Positions 1 through 5,409 of a stretch of DNA of 5,409 nucleotides are shown here, one piece after another. Every line of letters begins with the position of its first letter. The stretch's first letter is position 1. The stretch is taken from positions 1 to 5,409 of the forward strand of contig JAVHXX010000330.1 in assembly GCA_031119595.1 (NCBI GenBank), written 5' to 3'. The position numbers and the translations under genes were made by a program. The notes beneath the pieces are model-generated. The model ran no database searches. It was not told the origin of the DNA and worked only from the letters and a program-made list of their open reading frames with translations. Source of the stretch: Patulibacter sp. (GTDB lineage: Bacteria > Actinomycetota > Thermoleophilia > Solirubrobacterales > Solirubrobacteraceae).

Positions 1-1
1 G

Positions 2-655
2 ACCACCATCGTCTGCATCCTCGTCATGGCCCCCGCGATGTGGGTGCTGGCCTTCTCGTGCGTCGTGATCCTCGAGGCGGCGGAGGCGCAGAGCGAGGAG
101 CTCGAACGGCTCGTGCGCCGCGACCCGCTCACGGGCCTCGGCAACCGCCGACTCCTCGACGAGCAACTCTCGGAACTCCTGCGCCGCCACGAGCTGAGCG
201 GCCAACAGCTCTCCGTGCTCGCCCTCGACCTCAACGGCTTCAAGGCCCTCAACGACACGCTCGGCCACGCCGCCGGCGACGAACTCCTCCGCGACACCGC
301 CACCGCGCTCGAGCGGGCGACACGCCCGCAGGACGTGCTCATCCGGCAGGGCGGCGACGAGTTCCTCGTCCTGCTGCCGAACACCTCGCCCGAACACGCT
401 CAGCGAACCACGAACGCCATCCGCGCCGGCCTTGCCTCGACCGACACCGGCGGACTCGTCAGCTCCGGGATCGGCCGCGCAACCTATCCGGACGACGCCC
501 TCACCGGCGACGTCCTCCTGCACGTCGCCGACGAGCGCCTCATCGCCGACAAGGCGAGCGGTCCGAAACGCGGCGTGAAGCTCCCGGCAACGAACCCGTT
601 CGACCGCGCCCCGGACGCCGAGCTCGCCCCGGACGGTGGTCCCCGCCCCCGCTGA
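2..655 (+). CDS. Membrane-anchored GGDEF diguanylate cyclase, 5' end outside window
   Basis: Predicted to condense two GTP molecules into the second messenger cyclic di-GMP at the inner face of the membrane. The frame is open to the left edge and begins in a hydrophobic helix (about 2-85), so the N-terminal membrane part is missing and the ATG at 26 is probably internal. A short charged linker leads to a full GGDEF domain with the usual opening DPLTGLGNRR (122-151), then DLNGFKALND with the first metal-binding Asp, then GGDEF at 350-364. RPQD at 323-334 lies exactly five residues before GGDEF, as expected for the RxxD allosteric inhibitory site, so product feedback is likely. The end of the domain reads ADERLIADK where ADxALYxAK is usual, a mild divergence. 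A Pro/Arg/Asp-rich tail of about 30 residues follows. No EAL domain is present in the visible part. Family assignment is very sure; the sensory input is unknown. Confidence 0.95.
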   Translation, partial: TTIVCILVMAPAMWVLAFSCVVILEAAEAQSEELERLVRRDPLTGLGNRRLLDEQLSELLRRHELSGQQLSVLALDLNGFKALNDTLGHAAGDELLRDTATALERATRPQDVLIRQGGDEFLVLLPNTSPEHAQRTTNAIRAGLASTDTGGLVSSGIGRATYPDDALTGDVLLHVADERLIADKASGPKRGVKLPATNPFDRAPDAELAPDGGPRPR

Positions 656-713
656 CCGTCGCCGGTCGTCGCCCTCCGGGCCGTGCATCCGCGTCGACGG
701 TCGTAGCGTCTTG
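656..713. other. Intergenic gap with 8-bp inverted repeat (654-661/695-702)
   Basis: This 58-bp gap separates the cyclase stop from the DUF4396 start. It holds a perfect 8-bp inverted repeat, GACCGTCG at 654-661 and CGACGGTC at 695-702, with a 33-base loop. The right arm ends just before a TANNNT-like hexamer, TAGCGT at 704-709. The repeat could be a weak terminator stem or an operator, but arms this short in such GC-rich DNA may be chance. No Shine-Dalgarno sequence or clear -35 box is visible. Confidence 0.25.
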
Positions 714-1271
714 ATGGTCATGGACCACGCCGCTCCGACCCCTTCCGACCTGAACCGCATGGGCGTCCAGGCGACGCTGCACTGCATGACCGGCTGCGCG
801 ATCGGCGAGATCGTCGGCATGGCGGTGGCCACGGCGCTCGGGTGGGGCAACACCACGAGCGCGATCTTCGCCACGGCGCTCGCGTTCTTCGCCGGGTACG
901 CGCTCACGTCGGTCCCGCTCTTCAAGGCCGGGCTCGCGCTGGCCGCCGTGATCCCGCTGGCGCTCGCGACCGACACCGTGTCGATCACCGTCATGGAGAT
1001 CGCCGACAACCTCACCCAGATCGTGTTCCCGGGCGCGATGGACGCGACCCTCGGCGAGGCGCTCTTCTGGGGCCCGATGCTCCTCGGGTTCGTGGTCGCG
1101 TTCCCGTTCGCGTTCGTCACGAACCGGTGGTTGCTCGCCCGCGGCAAGGGCCACGCGCTCGTCCACGAGTACCACCACGGCCACGGTGACCACGCCGCCC
1201 ACGGCGGTCAGGGTCACGCGCACGACGACCACGACCACGCGGCGCACGGCCACGCCCACGATCACGCCTGA
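714..1271 (+). CDS. DUF4396 membrane protein with histidine-rich C-terminal tail
   Basis: Small membrane protein of 185 residues; its biochemical role is not established. Residues 20-35 carry ATLHCMTGCAIGEIVG, the His-Cys-x3-Cys-x2-Gly-Glu signature I associate with DUF4396. Four hydrophobic segments follow (about 25-44, 50-70, 72-94, 116-141), with a conserved-looking MEIADN turn at 94-99. The tail (144-185) contains 15 histidines in 42 residues, mixed with Asp, Gly and Ala, as in metal-binding tails of transporters and chaperones. The frame is open back to 636, but those residues overlap the cyclase gene and look non-coding. ATG 714 is taken as start; ATG 720 is equally possible and fits the TAGCGT box at 704-709 slightly better. 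No ribosome binding site is seen. The convergent CDF exporter and the tail suggest metal binding, buffering or delivery; this is inference. Confidence 0.88.
   Translation: MVMDHAAPTPSDLNRMGVQATLHCMTGCAIGEIVGMAVATALGWGNTTSAIFATALAFFAGYALTSVPLFKAGLALAAVIPLALATDTVSITVMEIADNLTQIVFPGAMDATLGEALFWGPMLLGFVVAFPFAFVTNRWLLARGKGHALVHEYHHGHGDHAAHGGQGHAHDDHDHAAHGHAHDHA
1152..1268 (+). repeat. Histidine-codon low-complexity tract (metal-binding tail)
   Basis: This tract encodes the last 39 residues of the DUF4396 protein. CAC codons recur irregularly, with GAC and GCC between them, giving His-Gly-His, His-Asp-His and His-Ala-His clusters. It is a degenerate in-frame codon repeat, not a tandem DNA repeat with a fixed unit, so selection on protein composition is the simpler explanation. 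Every His codon is CAC, in line with the genome's GC bias. Confidence 0.7.
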
Positions 1272-2242
1272 GCGGCGTCCTCCGGGGCGGCGGGCGGGCC
1301 GTAGACGTCCTTGCGGTCGAGGCCGGCGTCCGCGAACGACGCCGGGTCCTCGATCGGCTCCAGGTGGGTGGTGATCGTGACCGGCTCGAGAGTCTCACGC
1401 AGGTCGAACTCGAGCCGCTCGATGAGGTCATGGCCCTGCTGCACGGTCCACGCCCCGGGCACGACCACGTGCATCGACACGAACGCCCGCTGCCCGGCGC
1501 GGCGCGTGCGCAGCGCATGGAACTGGACGTCATCGGAGGTGAAGCGGGCCAGGACGTCGTTGATGTGGTCGAGCTCGACGCGGTCGAGGGCGCGGTCCAT
1601 GAGGCCGTCGGTCGAGCGGCGCACGAGCCCGACGCCGGTCACGACGATGTTGCCGGCGACGACGAGCGCGACGAGCGCGTCGAGCGGTTGCCAGCCGGTG
1701 ATCGCGACCAGCCCGACGCCGATCACGACCCCGACGGAGGTCCAGACGTCGGCCATGAGGTGGTGGCCGTCGGCTTCGAGGATCAGCGACCGGTCGCGTT
1801 TGCCGACGCGGATGAGCACGAGCCCGAGCACGAGGTTGAGCACCGAGGCCCCGGCCGACACGGCGAGACCGATCCCGATGCTGCTCACGTCGGACGGGTT
1901 GAAGAGCCGCTCGATGCCGGCGTACGCGATCGTGAGTGCCGCGATGAGGATGAGGGTGCCCTCGATGCCGGCCGAGAGGTAGTTCGCCTTCTCGTGGCCG
2001 TAGGCGTGGTCCTCGTCGGCCGGCTGCGCGGCCCAGATCACGGCGACCAGGCCCACGGACGCGGCCACGAGGTTCACGATCGACTCGGCCGCATCGGAGA
2101 GCAGACCGACCGACCCGGTGAGCGCCCAGGCTCCGCCCTTGAGCGCGATCGTCGCGATCGCCGTCACGATCGACAGCGTCATCAGTCGGCGGTGATGCCG
2201 GGCCCGGAGCGCGTCGGCCGAGGTGGTGTCGGTCGCAGCCAT
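1262..2242 (-). CDS. Cation diffusion facilitator (CDF) divalent metal exporter
   Basis: Predicted proton-driven antiporter moving divalent metal ions (Zn, Mn, Fe or Co class) out of the cytoplasm as a homodimer. The 326-residue length is typical. Six membrane helices lie at about 20-42, 45-72, 89-112, 119-146, 163-182 and 186-208, followed by a cytoplasmic metal-sensing domain. Compared with E. coli YiiP as I recall it, the second site is kept (D76, H79, H83 matching D68, H71, H75), and the cytoplasmic site is kept in both residues and spacing (H242, H258, H271, H293, with E295 for D285). The transport site keeps H161 and D165 in helix 5 but has E53 and N57 in helix 2 where YiiP has two Asp. 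The start at 2242 (MAATD) is chosen because the upstream extension is Arg/Pro-rich and non-conserved in look. Its stop overlaps the DUF4396 gene end by 10 bp. Metal specificity cannot be read from sequence. Confidence 0.94.
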   Translation of the reverse strand: MAATDTTSADALRARHHRRLMTLSIVTAIATIALKGGAWALTGSVGLLSDAAESIVNLVAASVGLVAVIWAAQPADEDHAYGHEKANYLSAGIEGTLILIAALTIAYAGIERLFNPSDVSSIGIGLAVSAGASVLNLVLGLVLIRVGKRDRSLILEADGHHLMADVWTSVGVVIGVGLVAITGWQPLDALVALVVAGNIVVTGVGLVRRSTDGLMDRALDRVELDHINDVLARFTSDDVQFHALRTRRAGQRAFVSMHVVVPGAWTVQQGHDLIERLEFDLRETLEPVTITTHLEPIEDPASFADAGLDRKDVYGPPAAPEDAAQA

Positions 2243-2252
2243 CGGACGCGGA

Positions 2253-2258
2253 AGTCTA
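2253..2258 (-). promoter_or_regulatory. Possible -10 box of the CDF gene (TAGACT)
   Basis: On the minus strand TAGACT fits the actinobacterial TANNNT -10 pattern and ends 10 bases before the ATG at 2242. Transcription would start about 3 bases before the start codon, giving a nearly leaderless mRNA. There is no Shine-Dalgarno sequence, which agrees with that. No convincing -35 box lies 16-19 bases upstream, so the call is weak. Confidence 0.3.
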
Positions 2259-2322
2259 GGCACGCGCGCGGCCGCCGTGCCATCTCCGACACACCTCAAA
2301 CACGAGCACCGGCGGGGCTGCG

Positions 2323-2342
2323 CGGCCCGTGCAGCCGGGCCG
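2323..2342 (-). terminator. Candidate hairpin terminator after the LysR gene
   Basis: CGGCCCG at 2323-2329 and CGGGCCG at 2336-2342 form a perfect all-GC 7-bp stem with a 6-base loop, starting 10 bases beyond the LysR stop. No T-run follows on the minus strand, so a classical U-tract is absent; GC-rich actinobacteria are often proposed to use such tail-less hairpins. Without termination, transcription would run into the CDF gene on the same strand. The nearby 12-base sequence GGCGGGGCTGCG is directly repeated at 2311-2322 and 2356-2367. Confidence 0.4.
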
Positions 2343-2352
2343 AATCCGTGGT

Positions 2353-3330
2353 TTAGGCGGGGCTGCGGGTCGCCGCGGCGCCGGAGCCGCGGTCGACCAC
2401 CGACTCGGAGTGGCGCTCGGGGCCGAGCCATCCGGAGCGCCGCGCGACCGCATCGGCCGCGGCGACGAGGCTTGCCACGGCCGCGGGGGACGCCGCCGCC
2501 ACGAGCGGCGTGAGCAGGACCACGTCGAGGGTGAGTGCGGGCTCGATCGGCAGCCAGACCAGCCCGGGAGGCAGGCCCGCGCCCGGGTCGCTCACGATCG
2601 ACACGCGGTCACTCGCCGCGACGGTCGAATGCGTCGGGTCGAAGGCCAGCAGGGGTTCCTCGAAGGACGGCTCGAAGCCCGCGTCGCGGCTCGCGCGGAG
2701 GAGGAGGTCGTAGCGGCCGGGGTTCGCGTCGCGCGGGTGGATGAGGATCGTGGTGCCGGCCAGTGCGGCGAGCGCCACGGTCGTGCCTTGCGCCAGCGGA
2801 TGCCCTTCGCGCATCACCACGCCCTGCGGCTCGCGGCGGACCACGTACGCGGCGAGCCCCTCGATGTCGACGGGAGCGCGCAGGATCGCGGCGTCGAGGG
2901 TGCCGCCGCGCAGCCCGGCGATCGCATCGACCGTCGACGCCATGCGGGCCTGCACGGCCAGATCGGGCTCGCGGGCGTGCAGCTCGGCCAGGATCGGCGG
3001 TGCCGAGCCGTGGGCCGCGCTGGCGGCGTAGGCGAGCCGCAGCCGCGCGCCGGGACGGTCCGCGCCGGCGACACGGCGGGCGTCGTCCCAGACCCGGTCG
3101 AGCTGCCGGAGGAGCTCGGGCGCGCGCTCGAGGAGGAGTGCGCCGGCGGCCGTCGGCGTGACGCCGTCGGCACCGCCGCGCACGAGCAGCGGTCCGCCGA
3201 GCTCGTCCTCGAGCTGGCGGACCTGTCGGCTGAGCGCGGGCTGGGCCACGTGGAGCCGCTCGGCCGCGCGCGTGAAGCTCCGCTCCGCCGCGACGGCGAG
3301 GAAATAGCTCAGGCGGCGGTGGTCGAGCAT
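2353..3330 (-). CDS. LysR-family transcriptional regulator
   Basis: Predicted DNA-binding regulator of 325 residues, normal length for a LysR-type protein. A winged helix-turn-helix occupies residues 1-63, with RSFTRAAERLHVAQPALSRQ at 17-36 as the recognition unit followed by RQLEDELG. The wing (PLLVRGGADGVTPTAAG, 47-63) is Gly-rich compared with the usual LFxRxxRxxxLTxAG. After a linker helix, a two-lobed effector-binding domain starts near residue 90 (LRLAYAAS) and includes the common HPLA segment. The effector is unknown. The start at 3330 lies inside the exporter gene, and the two overlap by 22 bp in different frames, so they are probably cotranscribed and translationally coupled. A GGAGG sits only one base before the ATG, closer than the normal spacing, so re-initiation after the exporter stop may matter more. 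Likely target: its own operon, and possibly the aldo/keto reductase; this is inference. Confidence 0.93.
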   Translation of the reverse strand: MLDHRRLSYFLAVAAERSFTRAAERLHVAQPALSRQVRQLEDELGGPLLVRGGADGVTPTAAGALLLERAPELLRQLDRVWDDARRVAGADRPGARLRLAYAASAAHGSAPPILAELHAREPDLAVQARMASTVDAIAGLRGGTLDAAILRAPVDIEGLAAYVVRREPQGVVMREGHPLAQGTTVALAALAGTTILIHPRDANPGRYDLLLRASRDAGFEPSFEEPLLAFDPTHSTVAASDRVSIVSDPGAGLPPGLVWLPIEPALTLDVVLLTPLVAAASPAAVASLVAAADAVARRSGWLGPERHSESVVDRGSGAAATRSPA

Positions 3331-4955
3331 GCCTCCGACGATACGACGGCCCTCGGGTCGCGCTCGAGGACTTCGCCCGGGAGCTCCGCCGGGCCCGCGA
3401 CCGGCCGGCGACCACGCAGGAGGACGAGCGTGACCGCCAGCGCGGCGGCGCAGACCGCCGCGAGCAGCCACATCGTCGAGTGCGTCGCGCCGACGTACGC
3501 ATGCTCGGCGGCCGTGCGCAGGCCATCGCGGGCCGGGCCCGTCGGTGCCGCGCCCAGGGCCGAGCCGAGTTCGCCCTGCGCGGTTCGTGCCGCGAGGTCG
3601 GAGGCGTCGGTACCGGCTGCAGCGACCCGGGCGTCGCCGCCGAGGCTCGAGCCGGTCCAGGTGAGCAGGAGGGAGCCCGCCACCGCGATCGAGATCGTCT
3701 CGGCCCCGAGGCGCATCGTGTTGAACAGTCCCGCCGCCATCCCGGCACGGCCGGCGGGCACCGAGGAGATCGCCGCGCCGTCGAGGACGCCGTTCGCGAT
3801 GCCGACCCCCAGGCCCGCGATGACGAGGGTGAGCGCCACCCCGACCAGGCCGCCATCCGGCGCGGCGAAGGTGAAGGCGGCGACGCCGACCGCCTCGAGC
3901 GCGAGCCCGGTCCAGACCAGGCTGCGGACGTCGACGCGCTGCATGAGCGCGCCGGCCGCGATCGGCACGAGAAACGTCGGCACCGTCAGGAACATGAGGA
4001 TGAGCCCGGCGCCGGTGGCGTCGAGCCCGTGCAGCGTGATGAAGAGCGTCGGCAGGTTCACCAGCAGCGGGACGAACGCGATCACGATCGCCATGCACGC
4101 CACCCCGAGCCCGAGGAAGCGCGGTTGGGCGAGCAGGGTGAGGTCGAGCATCGGCCGCGTCTGGCGACGCTCGACGACCACGAAGGCCACGAGCAGGGCG
4201 AGCCCGACGGCGCCGAGCACGAGCGTGCGGGTCGAGAGCCAGCCGTGGTCGGGTGCGCCGACGATCGCCAGGATCAGCAGTGCGAGGGCCGAGGTGAAGG
4301 TGACCGTGCCGGCCCAGTCGACGCGCTCGCCGTCCGGGTCGCGCGAGTCCTCCATGAGCACCGGCGAGAGCACCGACGCGACCGCGCCGAGGATCGCCAG
4401 GAGCACGAGGATCGCGCGCCAGCCGAGGTGATCGGAGATCACGCCCCCGAGGAACGGTCCGAGAGCGAGGCCGGCGCCGAGGGTCGTCCCGAACACGCCG
4501 AAGGCCTTCGCGCGATCGGGCCCGTCGAAGCGCGCGGCGAGCAGGGCGCTTCCGGCCGGGAGCGCCGCCGACGCCCCCACGCCGGCAGCGATCCGGCCGC
4601 CGTCGAGCACGAGGATCGACGGGGCGACCGCCGCGACGAGCTGACCGGCGGCGAAGAGCGCCGTGCCGCCGGTGAAGAGCCGGCGGCGACCGATCAGGTC
4701 ACCGAGCGAGCCGAACGCGAGCATGAGGCTCGCGAAGGCCACGTTGTAGCCGGTGATCGCGCCCTGCTGGGCCGCGGCGCCGGCATGGAGGCTGGCGCCG
4801 ATCGCCGGCAGCGCCACCGAGACCGCCGTCATCGACAGCGGCATCGCGATCAAAGCCACCATCACGAGCACGAGCGTGTGGCCCGGCGGCCGCTCCCGCT
4901 CCCGGCGCGCATGGCGGCGCCGCTCGCTGGGGTGCAGGGCGATCTCGGTGGTCAT
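3309..4955 (-). CDS. MFS drug exporter, DHA2 (14-helix) family
   Basis: Predicted proton-coupled exporter of small organic molecules in the cytoplasmic membrane; the substrate is unknown. The protein has 548 residues, matching the long 14-helix DHA2 group rather than 12-helix MFS proteins. After a basic N-terminus (residues 8-25), helix 1 carries SMTAVSVALPAIG (41-53). Motif A follows helix 2 (GSLGDLIGRRR, 82-92), a motif B-like segment is R121 with G125 and G127, and the antiporter motif C is in helix 5 (GTTLGAGLALGPFLGG, 156-171). A long polar loop before the last helix (about 435-490) and a 35-residue cytoplasmic tail complete it. ATG 4955 is preferred over ATG 4991: the extra 12 residues look non-coding, and a promoter places transcription start at about 4955. 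Its 3' end overlaps the LysR gene. Efflux pumps of this type often have an adjacent regulator, though more often divergent than downstream. Confidence 0.93.
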   Translation of the reverse strand: MTTEIALHPSERRRHARRERERPPGHTLVLVMVALIAMPLSMTAVSVALPAIGASLHAGAAAQQGAITGYNVAFASLMLAFGSLGDLIGRRRLFTGGTALFAAGQLVAAVAPSILVLDGGRIAAGVGASAALPAGSALLAARFDGPDRAKAFGVFGTTLGAGLALGPFLGGVISDHLGWRAILVLLAILGAVASVLSPVLMEDSRDPDGERVDWAGTVTFTSALALLILAIVGAPDHGWLSTRTLVLGAVGLALLVAFVVVERRQTRPMLDLTLLAQPRFLGLGVACMAIVIAFVPLLVNLPTLFITLHGLDATGAGLILMFLTVPTFLVPIAAGALMQRVDVRSLVWTGLALEAVGVAAFTFAAPDGGLVGVALTLVIAGLGVGIANGVLDGAAISSVPAGRAGMAAGLFNTMRLGAETISIAVAGSLLLTWTGSSLGGDARVAAAGTDASDLAARTAQGELGSALGAAPTGPARDGLRTAAEHAYVGATHSTMWLLAAVCAAALAVTLVLLRGRRPVAGPAELPGEVLERDPRAVVSSEACSTTAA

Positions 4956-4961
4956 GCACCG

Positions 4962-4991
4962 ACCGTAGGAACGCCCCACGCCCGCGTCCAA
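4962..4991 (-). promoter_or_regulatory. Probable leaderless promoter of the MFS-LysR operon
   Basis: On the minus strand TTGGAC (4986-4991) and TACGGT (4962-4967) are separated by 18 bases and resemble sigma-70-type -35 and TANNNT -10 boxes. Only six bases separate the -10 box from the ATG at 4955, so transcription should begin at or next to the A of the start codon, giving a leaderless mRNA. No Shine-Dalgarno sequence is present, which fits. The -35 box shares one base with the inverted repeat upstream. Confidence 0.55.
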
Positions 4992-5026
4992 GACCGATCC
5001 GGACTCCCGTCATGCCGGATCGGTCT
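4991..5026 (-). terminator. Perfect 12+12 bp inverted repeat: terminator of the reductase gene or operator
   Basis: AGACCGATCCGG at 4991-5002 is exactly inverted as CCGGATCGGTCT at 5015-5026, around a 12-base spacer. It begins 12 bases after the aldo/keto reductase stop, the usual place for an intrinsic terminator, but the sequence after the stem on the minus strand (TGGACGCG) is not T-rich. It also touches the -35 box of the exporter promoter, where a regulator such as the operon's own LysR protein could bind. The even-length symmetry does not give a centred T-N11-A LysR box. The repeat itself is certain; which role it has is open. Confidence 0.5.
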
Positions 5027-5038
5027 GTGTGAAACCGG

Positions 5039-5409
5039 TCAGCCGGCGGTGACCCCGACCTCGCTCGCCGCGGTGAGCGAGGCGACCTCGTCGTCCGTGA
5101 GCACGAGGTCGAGCGAGGCGGCGAGCGGCGCCACCTGCTCCACCGTGCGCGCGGAGGCGATCGGGGCGACGACGGTCGGCTGCTGGCGCAGCCATGCGAT
5201 CGCCACGGAGGCGACCGGCACGTCGTGCGCACCGGCGACCGCGTCGAGTGCTTCGAGCACGGCGGCACCGCGCGGCTCGTCGAGGTACTTCGCGGCGGTT
5301 CCGGCGCGCGGGGAGTCTCCGTCGGTGGCGCCCGGGCGGTACTTGCCGGTGAGGAACCCGGAGGCGAGGGCGTAGTACGGGACCACGGCCACGTTGCCGG
5401 CGGCGGCCG
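5039..5409 (-). CDS. Aldo/keto reductase, C-terminal part (5' end outside window)
   Basis: Predicted NADPH-dependent oxidoreductase of carbonyl compounds, a soluble TIM-barrel enzyme. About 123 residues are present, roughly the last third of a usual 310-330 residue protein. The visible part opens with VAVVPYYALASGFLTGKYRP, the strand-7 loop typical of the family (often PYSPLASGFLTGKY). It continues with a helix ending in VASVAIAWLRQQP, then the cofactor-binding APIASARTVEQV segment, where the usual form is PIPGxRxxxQ, and the closing LVLTDDEVASLTAAS. The catalytic Asp-Tyr-Lys-His residues lie in the missing N-terminal part. The frame stays open to the window edge, and the valine GTG at 5392 is internal. 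It is on the same strand as the MFS exporter, 83 bp upstream. If the hairpin between them does not terminate, the enzyme and exporter could share transcripts and modify then export the same compound; this is speculative. Confidence 0.93.
   Translation of the reverse strand, partial: AAAGNVAVVPYYALASGFLTGKYRPGATDGDSPRAGTAAKYLDEPRGAAVLEALDAVAGAHDVPVASVAIAWLRQQPTVVAPIASARTVEQVAPLAASLDLVLTDDEVASLTAASEVGVTAG

Noticed and set aside
540..1265. Minus-strand frame of 241 codons opposite the DUF4396 gene.
   Set aside because: Its Arg/Val/Glu-rich text mirrors the His- and Ala-rich sense gene; no domain seen.
1152..1268. CAC-rich tract considered as a tandem DNA repeat or CRISPR-like array.
   Set aside because: There is no constant repeat unit or spacer length, and the periodicity is codon-based and in frame with the DUF4396 tail.
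2243..2431. Upstream extension of the CDF frame by 63 residues.
   Set aside because: It overlaps the LysR 3' end and encodes Arg/Pro-rich sequence; the CDF family normally begins shortly before helix 1, as with the ATG at 2242.
3331..4098. N-terminal extension of the LysR frame (256 extra residues), which might suggest a fusion protein.
   Set aside because: It is fully inside the exporter gene in another frame and is Arg/Gly-rich without domains; the LysR helix-turn-helix begins normally at the ATG at 3330.
2329..4431. Long + strand open frame (700 codons) opposite the LysR and exporter genes.
   Set aside because: Low-complexity translation, no motif, no ribosome binding site; antisense artefact of high GC.
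4991..5026. Inverted repeat considered as a mobile-element end or attachment site.
   Set aside because: No transposase, integrase or target-site duplication is nearby, and the flanking genes are intact on the visible side.
3480..5375. Very long + strand open frame (631 codons) opposite the exporter and reductase genes.
   Set aside because: It is rich in Arg, Glu, Asp and His without any recognisable domain, a common by-product of GC-rich antisense frames. The minus-strand proteins have clear family motifs.

Overview
The window is about 70% G+C and its codons strongly prefer G or C in third position. This composition, the probable leaderless starts with TANNNT-type -10 boxes and the protein families all point to an actinobacterium (Actinomycetota). 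The style of the GGDEF protein is reminiscent of Thermoleophilia/Solirubrobacterales such as Patulibacter, but that placement is a weak inference. I see no rRNA, tRNA, CRISPR array, insertion sequence or phage gene. It looks like ordinary chromosome, with six protein genes, two of them cut by the window edges.

Layout. Positions 2-655 (+): the C-terminal part of a membrane-anchored diguanylate cyclase, with an intact GGDEF motif and inhibitory site. Positions 714-1271 (+): a small DUF4396 membrane protein ending in a histidine-rich tail. Positions 1262-2242 (-): a cation diffusion facilitator (CDF) metal exporter that converges on the DUF4396 gene, their 3' ends overlapping by 10 bp. Positions 2353-3330 (-): a LysR-type regulator. 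Positions 3309-4955 (-): a DHA2-type (14-helix) MFS drug exporter whose 3' end overlaps the regulator start by 22 bp. Positions 5039-5409 (-): the C-terminal third of an aldo/keto reductase.

Two functional groups can be proposed. The first is the DUF4396 protein with its poly-His tail beside the CDF exporter, which suggests shared divalent metal handling; they are on opposite strands, so this rests on proximity and ligand chemistry only. The second is the MFS exporter and LysR regulator, almost certainly one transcript. It is preceded by a plausible leaderless promoter whose -35 box touches a perfect 12+12 bp inverted repeat. That repeat also lies 12 bases after the aldo/keto reductase stop, so it could be that gene's terminator, an operator for the exporter-regulator unit, or both.

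Nothing here looks like a wholly new multi-gene system. The best leads are the His-tailed DUF4396 protein, the altered transport site in an otherwise well-conserved CDF protein, and the inverted repeat at 4991-5026.
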